Assembly (NCBI GenBank): GCA_002168195.1
Contig: NHBP01000094.1
Location: 35,546 to 42,393 of the forward strand
Direction: 5' to 3'
Length of the DNA: 6,848 nucleotides
Source: Planctomycetaceae bacterium TMED10
GTDB taxonomy: Bacteria; Planctomycetota; Planctomycetia; Pirellulales; UBA7805
Positions 6,667 through 6,848 of this stretch are shown piece by piece. The translations under genes were made by a program, and so were the position numbers. The notes under the pieces were generated by a model that worked only from the letters and a program-made list of their open reading frames with translations, made no database searches and was not told where the DNA came from. How positions within the stretch are numbered: the first letter of the stretch is position 1; the number at the start of each line of letters is the position of its first letter.

Positions 6667-6711
6667 TTTTTTGCCCCCGATTGGCAGCACTCCCGACTCG
6701 GCTAATAATAG

Positions 6712-6749
6712 GCCCTGACCTCGTAAGGGCTGGATACCCGTTTTGTTTT
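6712..6749 (+). terminator. Possible weak terminator downstream of comF
   Basis: GCCCT (6712-6716) pairs with AGGGC (6726-6730) around a 9-base loop, and a T-rich stretch (TTTTGTTTT, 6741-6749) follows ten bases later. The short stem and the distance to the T-run make this a weak candidate. The rest of 6667-6780 holds no convincing gene on either strand. Confidence 0.25.
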
Positions 6750-6780
6750 CAGCTTTTGCACGACACGCCCTCTCGCCTAT

Positions 6781-6848
6781 CACAGACTCACAGACTCACA
6801 GACTCACAGACTCACAGACTCACAGACTCACAGACTCACAGACTCACA
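6781..6848. repeat. Perfect octanucleotide tandem repeat (CACAGACT), 8.5 copies, running off the window
   Basis: Every base from 6781 to 6848 follows a strict 8-base period with unit CACAGACT, giving eight full copies and half of a ninth, without a single mismatch. The true length is unknown, because the array reaches the window end. It begins 114 bases after the comF stop. Read on the plus strand every frame is open and gives the cyclic peptide HRLTDSQT; on the minus strand every frame meets TGA once per 24 bases. No plus-strand ATG or GTG lies between the comF stop and the array, so there is no evidence that it is translated from this side. Pure arrays like this gain and lose units by polymerase slippage and are common assembly breakpoints. 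Confidence 0.97.

Noticed and set aside
6496..6783. A 95-codon minus-strand frame starting with GTG at the edge of the octamer array.
   Set aside because: More than half lies antisense to the conserved PRPP-loop end of comF, and its predicted peptide has no recognisable features.

Overview
The window looks like an ordinary stretch of chromosome from a Gram-negative-type bacterium of moderate G+C content. It carries an LptF/LptG-family permease (outer-membrane lipopolysaccharide export) and an ArnT-like membrane glycosyltransferase. The style of the glycosyltransferase (a WDRDE loop followed by a TQKPVLLYW motif), the poor Shine-Dalgarno sequences before most genes and the mix of neighbours suggest a member of the Planctomycetota or a relative. 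That placement is inferred from recalled family resemblance, not from a search.

Layout: five genes lie on the minus strand and one on the plus strand. Reading the minus strand in the direction of transcription, the first gene is a PLP-dependent aminotransferase (5682-4402). Nine bases later comes the LptF/LptG permease (4392-3259), so the two are probably one operon. After a 129-base gap comes pdxH, pyridoxamine/pyridoxine 5'-phosphate oxidase (3129-2536). A 211-base stretch between pdxH and the end of the next open frame holds a strong hairpin and a good candidate promoter; it leads into the 596-residue ArnT-like glycosyltransferase (2306-516). The last minus-strand gene is the first 114 codons of an unrecognised protein (344 to beyond base 1). 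The single plus-strand gene is a ComF-family protein (5863-6666), divergent from the aminotransferase across a 180-base region that holds a candidate promoter, a hairpin and a short dyad.

The right edge (6781-6848) is a perfect tandem array of the octamer CACAGACT, 8.5 copies, running off the window. It is the most unusual structure here. All three plus-strand frames through it are open and encode the same repeating octapeptide, while all three minus-strand frames are stopped.

Functional links are modest: PdxH makes the PLP that the aminotransferase uses, and the permease and glycosyltransferase both belong to envelope biogenesis. I see no CRISPR array, transposase, tRNA, rRNA, toxin-antitoxin pair or recognisable defence system, and no clear novel multi-gene system. 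The observations worth following up are the octamer array, the unrecognised truncated gene, the altered C-terminal signature of PdxH and several intergenic dyads.
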